A stretch of 64,000 bases of DNA, taken from assembly GCF_900114215.1 (NCBI RefSeq), contig NZ_FOSG01000022.1, positions 1 through 64,000 on the forward strand, given 5' to 3'. The notes under the pieces were generated by a model. That model worked only from the letters and a program-made list of their open reading frames with translations. It was not told where the DNA came from and searched no databases. Below, one piece after another: positions 59,522 to 64,000 of the stretch (its first letter is position 1; every line of letters starts with the position of its first letter). The translations under genes and the position numbers were made by a program. The stretch comes from Streptomyces mangrovi. GTDB lineage: Bacteria; Actinomycetota; Actinomycetes; Streptomycetales; Streptomycetaceae.

Positions 59522-62500
59522 GTGAGCAGCAGGCCATCCCGAGGCGCTGCTCGCCTCGCAGCCATACTCGACGCACTGCCGGACGCGTTGCTTCTCGTGA
59601 ACTGCAACGGCACGGTCGTCAACGCCAACAGCATCGCCCTGGAAGTCTTCGAGTCGCCGGGCACGGCCCTGGTCGGGCGCGGACTGCTCGACCTGCTCCC
59701 GGACTTCGACTCCAAGCTCATCCCCGGCTCGATGCGCCGCCCCGACGACGCCCCCCAGCCCCGCACCAAGCCGACGCGGATGGTGGCCCGGCGCACCGAC
59801 GGAACGCAGTTCATGGTCGAGGTGACCAGCGCCAACCTGGAGGACGGGCGCACCCCCTACGAGTCGTCCTTCGAGGCCGCCTTCGCCGACCACGGCAACA
59901 GCTACACCGGCAACGAACTGCTGATGCTCGTCGTCCGGGACCTGACCGGCACCGTCGACACCGAGGCCGAGCTGGCCCGGCAGCAGCGCCAGACCGAGAT
60001 GATCCTGCGCGCCGCCGCCGAGGGCGTGGTGGGTGTGGACACCGAGGGCCGGGTCGTCCTGGTCAACCCGGCCGCCGCGCAGATCCTCGGCTACCGGGCC
60101 GGCGAGCTGGGCGGGCAGAAGCTCCACCCGCTCGTCCACCACTCGCGCCCCGACGGCAGCCAGCTCCCGTGGGAGGAGACGCCGCTCGCCGACAGCCTGC
60201 GCTCCGGGCGCAAGCACCGGGTGCGCGGGCAGGTGCTGTGGACCAAGAGCGGGCGCGCGGTGCCGGTCGACATGACGACCGCGCCGGTGCGCGACGGCGA
60301 CCAGCTCGTCGGCGCGGTGCTCGCCTTCACCGACCGCACCGCCTACGACGCCCTCGCCGCACGCCACGAACAGCTCCTGGCCGTGCTGGAGAGCGGGCTG
60401 CGCGGGCCGCTGGAGCAGCTCCGCGGCGAACTGGGCGGGCTGGCGGCCGATCCGGCCGGGCAGCTGTGGCCGGAGGCGAACCAGACGCTGCACTATCTGG
60501 CCGCCGGCTACGCGCGTATGACCACGCTCGTGGACAACGTGCTGGGCTACCAGCGGCTGGACGCGGGCGCCCACCGTCTCGCGCGCGAGACGGTGTCGCT
60601 GGACGAGGTGGTCTCGGCCGGCGTCGAGGGCGCGATCGAGCTGATCGGGCCCGGGCGCGCGCAGTTCGCGGTGCACGCCCCGCCGGTCGAGGTGGAGGTG
60701 GACCCGGTACGGCTGGCGCAGGCGCTGGCCCATCTGGTCGCGGACGTGGCCGGCGTGGATGCGACCGGCAACGCTCAGGGCCCCGCCTCCGGCGACTCGA
60801 CGATCGTGGTCGCGGCCGCGCAGCGCGGGGACGTGGTGCGCATCGAGGTGCGCGGCCCGTACGGCGGCGGCAGCCCGGTGCACGAGCCGCTGGTGCGCGG
60901 GATCGTGCGGCGGCACGGCGGTGTGCTCCAGACCCACCAGGTGCCCGGCGCCGGAGGCGGCAGCGCCTACGTGCTGGAGGTGCCGGTCGGCTCCCCCGAC
61001 CCGGCGAAGGCGGCGGCCCGGCGGAAACGGGGCGCCCGGGAACAGGACGTCCGGGAACAGGACGTCCGGGAACAGGGAGCCCAGGAGCAGGCCGCTCAAG
61101 AGGCACGGGAGCAGGAGGCACGGGGAGAGCAGGGGCCGGAGACGGGGGGCACGCAGGGCTCCCTGGACACCCGGGCCGCTCAGGAGGTGCAGGCCGCCCA
61201 GGGCGGAGGCGAGACCACGGTGATGCCCGTGCCGTCGCAGCCGGTGCGCGGCACGCCCGCCGCGCACGCGGCGGGTGCGGCGGGCGCGGCGGAGGCCTCC
61301 GGCGGTGGGGCGATCGCCCTGCCGCCCGGCTCGCGGAACACGGCGGAGACCGCCGCGCCGGACGACGGCAGCGGCGCCGGGGCGATCCCGTCCGGTGGAG
61401 GACGCCGTCGGGCGCGGCGTGCGCTGGCCCAGGGCGGCGAGCGCACGGAGGAGACCGAAGACACCGGGGACGGCAGCGGTGAGCACGCGCTGCCGCCCGC
61501 GCCGTCCCGGTTCCCCCAGCAGAGCACGGGCACGGGCCGGCGTGCCCGCCGGGCCTTCCCCGGGCCGGAGGCGCCGGCTCCGGCCGCTCCCGCACAGGCT
61601 CCGGGGCGGGCGGCGTTCGCGCTGCCGCCCGGCCCGACCCCGGCTGCGGACCCGACCCCGGCTCCGCAGCCCGTGCAGCCGCCCGCGCAACCGCAGTTGC
61701 AGCCCGTACAGCCACAGCCGGGGCAGCAGCACCAGCCCGCACAGCCACAGCCCGCACAGCACCAGCCGGTTCGGCGGCCCGAGGCCGAGGCCGTCCAGGA
61801 GGACCGGCCGACCGGCCGCCGCCGCCGCGTGCCGCCGCCCGAGGAGACGCCGCGGCCGGCTCCCGCCGCCGCCGAGCCGCAGACCCCCGGGTCCGGGTCC
61901 GGGTCCGAACAGCACACCCCCGCCCATCACCCCGAGTACGCCGAGCACGCCCGGCAGCCCGAACACGACGACACGGGCGGCGCGGGCGACACGGGCGGCG
62001 CGGGCGGCGCCGAGCAGCCCGCCCAGGCCGATCTCACCGTGGTCGCGGGCAGCCCCATCCTGGGCGGCGCGGTGCCGCCCGAGGGTGCGCGTCGGCAGCG
62101 TGCGCTGCCGATGCCGGGCAGCGAGGCGGCGCCGTCGGAGCAGACCTCCGGCGTCAGCGTGCGCACCCTCGGCCAGGGCGTGCCCTTCGCCCGGCAGGCG
62201 GATGAGCAGCACACCGGCCGGCACGCGGTCCAGCAGCCCGCGCCCCCTGCCACACCCCCCGCGCCCCCCGCACCTGCCGAGCGCCCCGCGCCGCAGCCTC
62301 CGGCCCAGGCGCCCGCGCCCGGCTCCGCACCCACTCCCACCCCCGCTCCCACGTCCACACCCGCGCAGAGCAGCGCCGGTCCGGGGCGCCGCCGCAAGCT
62401 CGCGGCTCCGCCGGCGGAGAAGGAGCGCGCCGCCGAGGCGGCCGCCGCGGCCGTCACCGCCGCGCCGTCGCAGGCCCAGCCCCAGTACCCGCCGGCCCAG

Positions 62501-63364
62501 CACACCCACAGCGGGCGGGAGTTTGCCATCGGCGCGCCCGAGGCCGGGGCCGAGGGGCCGGAGCATCTGGACGGTCCGGGCGGCGCCGTGGAGGTCACCG
62601 GCGGCAGCGGCCAGGTGCCGCTGCCGGCCGACGACGAACTGCCGCCCGAGCCCCTGGACAACCCCCGGCGGCTGCTGGTGTGGCCCGAGCCGGACGTCTC
62701 CACCCAGCAGGCCCTGACCGACCGCGGCTACCGCCCCGTCATCGTCCACTCCCGCGAGGAGGTGGACGCCCAGATCGCGGCGTACCCGGCGGCCCTCTTC
62801 GTGGACCCGCTGACCGGCCCCATCACCCGTACCGCTCTGCAGTCGCTGCGCCAGGCGGCCGTCGCCGCCGAGGTGCCGGTGCTGGTGACGGCCGGTCTGG
62901 GGGTGGCCTCGCGCGAGGCGGCGTACGGCGCGGACCCGGCGGTGCTCCTCAAGGCCCTCGCACCGCGCGACAGCGAGCAGCACCCGCCGCGGGTGCTGCT
63001 GGTGGAGGAGCACGCGGCCATCGCGGACGCCATGGCCGCGACGCTGGGGCGGCGCGGCATGCAGACCGCGCACGCCCCCTCGGACGCGGAGGCGGTGCAG
63101 CTCGCGGCGCAGATCCGGCCGAACCTGGTGGTGATGGACCTGATGCAGGTACGCCGCCGCCGTGCCGGGATCATCGACTGGCTGCGGGTGAACGGCATGC
63201 TCAACCGCACGCCGTTCGTCGTCTACACCTCCGCCTCCATCGACGAGGCGGAGCTGCCCGGCCTGGCGTCCGGCGAGACGGTCCTCTTCCTCGCGGAGAG
63301 GTCCACGAGCCCGGAGGTGCAGGCGCGCATCGTGGACCTGCTGGCGAAGATCGGCGCCAACTAG
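59522..63364 (+). CDS. Giant degenerate hybrid sensor kinase (PAS-PAS-pseudokinase-receiver-receiver)
   Basis: 1280 residues from a GTG. Two PAS domains (about 12-140 and 155-275) precede a HisKA/HATPase-like region (283-490). Where His-Glu-Leu-Arg-Thr-Pro is expected, the sequence is SGLRGPL, with Ser 291 in place of the phosphoacceptor His. The N and G boxes of the ATPase part are also degraded. A low-complexity Pro/Gln/Ala linker of over 500 residues follows. Two receiver-like domains end the protein: the first has VDPLTG, the second has Asp 1206 in VVMDLM and Thr 1236, but AERST where the conserved Lys should be. Cytoplasmic; probably a signalling scaffold rather than a kinase. Confidence 0.85.
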   Translation: MSSRPSRGAARLAAILDALPDALLLVNCNGTVVNANSIALEVFESPGTALVGRGLLDLLPDFDSKLIPGSMRRPDDAPQPRTKPTRMVARRTDGTQFMVEVTSANLEDGRTPYESSFEAAFADHGNSYTGNELLMLVVRDLTGTVDTEAELARQQRQTEMILRAAAEGVVGVDTEGRVVLVNPAAAQILGYRAGELGGQKLHPLVHHSRPDGSQLPWEETPLADSLRSGRKHRVRGQVLWTKSGRAVPVDMTTAPVRDGDQLVGAVLAFTDRTAYDALAARHEQLLAVLESGLRGPLEQLRGELGGLAADPAGQLWPEANQTLHYLAAGYARMTTLVDNVLGYQRLDAGAHRLARETVSLDEVVSAGVEGAIELIGPGRAQFAVHAPPVEVEVDPVRLAQALAHLVADVAGVDATGNAQGPASGDSTIVVAAAQRGDVVRIEVRGPYGGGSPVHEPLVRGIVRRHGGVLQTHQVPGAGGGSAYVLEVPVGSPDPAKAAARRKRGAREQDVREQDVREQGAQEQAAQEAREQEARGEQGPETGGTQGSLDTRAAQEVQAAQGGGETTVMPVPSQPVRGTPAAHAAGAAGAAEASGGGAIALPPGSRNTAETAAPDDGSGAGAIPSGGGRRRARRALAQGGERTEETEDTGDGSGEHALPPAPSRFPQQSTGTGRRARRAFPGPEAPAPAAPAQAPGRAAFALPPGPTPAADPTPAPQPVQPPAQPQLQPVQPQPGQQHQPAQPQPAQHQPVRRPEAEAVQEDRPTGRRRRVPPPEETPRPAPAAAEPQTPGSGSGSEQHTPAHHPEYAEHARQPEHDDTGGAGDTGGAGGAEQPAQADLTVVAGSPILGGAVPPEGARRQRALPMPGSEAAPSEQTSGVSVRTLGQGVPFARQADEQHTGRHAVQQPAPPATPPAPPAPAERPAPQPPAQAPAPGSAPTPTPAPTSTPAQSSAGPGRRRKLAAPPAEKERAAEAAAAAVTAAPSQAQPQYPPAQHTHSGREFAIGAPEAGAEGPEHLDGPGGAVEVTGGSGQVPLPADDELPPEPLDNPRRLLVWPEPDVSTQQALTDRGYRPVIVHSREEVDAQIAAYPAALFVDPLTGPITRTALQSLRQAAVAAEVPVLVTAGLGVASREAAYGADPAVLLKALAPRDSEQHPPRVLLVEEHAAIADAMAATLGRRGMQTAHAPSDAEAVQLAAQIRPNLVVMDLMQVRRRRAGIIDWLRVNGMLNRTPFVVYTSASIDEAELPGLASGETVLFLAERSTSPEVQARIVDLLAKIGAN

Positions 63365-63390
63365 CCACCCGACCCGGCGTTGGCGCCCGG

Positions 63391-64000
63391 TCAGGTGCTC
63401 GCGGCCTCGTCCGGGTGGAGGCCGTCGAGGATGAGGGCGAGGCCGAAGTCGAACTCCCCGGCGTAGTCGTAGCCAGGCTTCAGGACGTGCTCGGCGGCCA
63501 GTTCGGCGAGGTGGGGGTAGGCGTCGGCGGGCATCTCGCGCAGGATGGCGCCCGTGACCTCGTCCTGCTCGGCCGTGCCGGTGAACGGCAGGCTCAGCTC
63601 CTGGAGCACGAAGCCGTACAGGTAGCTGTCGATCAGTGAGACGGCGTGCGCGGCCATCCGGACGGAGAAGCCTCCGGCGCGCAGGGCTCCGATGACGGCG
63701 TCGTGGTGGCGCAGGGTGGCCGGGCCGGGCCGGGAGCGGGAGTCCATCAGGCCGACGGCCCAGGGGTGGCGCAGGAGGACGGCGCGGGCGGAGACCGCGC
63801 GCCGTCGCATGGAGCTCTTCCAGTCCGTGTCGCGCGGCGGCAGTTCGATCTCGCCGAACACCGCGTCCACCATGCCGTCGAGGATGTCCTCCTTGCCCGA
63901 CACATGGTGGTAGATCGACATCGCCTCGACGCCCAGCGGCTCGGCGATGGCCCGCATGGTGAGCGCGGCCGATCCCTTCTCGTCCGCCACCGCCACCGCG
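63391..64000 (-). CDS. TetR-family regulator (N-terminus beyond the window)
   Basis: About 203 visible codons. The reading frame enters the window in the helix-turn-helix (GSAALTMRAIAEPLGVEAMS, then IYHHVSGKEDILDGMVDAVF). It continues with a TetR-type ligand domain (VSLIDSYLYGFVLQELSLPF) and ends EFDFGLALILDGLHPDEAAS. The first roughly 20-40 residues are missing at the right edge. The effector and targets are unknown. Confidence 0.88.
   Translation of the reverse strand, partial: AVAVADEKGSAALTMRAIAEPLGVEAMSIYHHVSGKEDILDGMVDAVFGEIELPPRDTDWKSSMRRRAVSARAVLLRHPWAVGLMDSRSRPGPATLRHHDAVIGALRAGGFSVRMAAHAVSLIDSYLYGFVLQELSLPFTGTAEQDEVTGAILREMPADAYPHLAELAAEHVLKPGYDYAGEFDFGLALILDGLHPDEAAST

Noticed and set aside
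59363..63073. Minus-strand open frame of 1236 codons opposite the hybrid kinase
   Set aside because: It has no family features, is compositionally Arg/Gly/Leu-rich, and mirrors the third-position GC of the real gene on the plus strand; a typical high-GC shadow.

Overview
The window is high-GC actinobacterial chromosome, almost certainly Streptomyces or a close relative. The supporting evidence is the strong GC bias at third codon positions, frequent GTG starts and GTGA/ATGA gene overlaps. Genus-typical genes also point there: a subtilisin-inhibitor (SSI) protein, the sporulation-type sigma factor pair SigF plus a second SigB/F/G member, a WhiJ-type XRE/DUF397 cluster, an alditol oxidase and an RecR-DUF5063 pair.

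Layout. 1-6.1 kb: a partial secreted protein, SURF1, an ECF (SigE-family) sigma factor translationally coupled to a membrane protein, and the asd-ask pair of the aspartate pathway. 6.2-14 kb: a Uma2-family protein and a second, internally deleted Uma2 relic, a zinc alcohol dehydrogenase, a wHTH regulator, an ECF42-type sigma factor with its YciI/DGPF partner, and a WhiJ-type cluster facing three small coupled genes. 14.2-21.9 kb: a large secreted FG-GAP protein, DUF5063-recR-ybaB-dnaX, and the 4.5S (SRP) RNA gene.

22.0-30.5 kb is an accessory island. A complete tRNA-Ser(GGA) gene is followed by two further copies of its 3' 55 bases, at 24.4 and 30.4 kb, so two integrative elements appear to be stacked at one attachment site. 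Neither has an intact integrase; a frameshifted integrase C-terminus survives beside the middle site. Cargo of element I is an ATPase carrying a PD-(D/E)XK-like motif. Cargo of element II is a three-gene operon built around a WXG-like/lytic-transglycosylase protein, decayed NUDIX and phosphotransferase genes, and, next to the outer att site, a low-GC coupled pair: an XRE-ImmA/IrrE metalloprotease protein and a PIN-like nuclease. That pair is the best candidate here for an undescribed system.

30.6-48 kb returns to ordinary chromosome: a flavoprotein oxidoreductase, a class IV aminotransferase, a cold-shock protein with a DEAD-box helicase and a CBS protein, a MerR-like regulator, a frameshifted GlxA-type regulator, a KefB-type antiporter with a tandem universal stress protein, a second zinc dehydrogenase, a rhamnogalacturonan lyase under tandem LacI-like operators, a patatin, an alditol oxidase and a secreted M28 aminopeptidase. 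48-64 kb: a LytR_C protein, upp, tadA and its partner, tRNA-Ser(CGA), the two sigma factors, a MarR/MFS efflux pair with two operator-like palindromes, a CPT-like kinase whose stop codon lies inside a near-perfect parS sequence, tRNA-Arg(ACG), tRNA-Ser(GCT), an SSI protein with an unusual reactive site, a giant degenerate hybrid kinase and a partial TetR regulator. All calls come from reading the sequence and from remembered family features; no database search was run.
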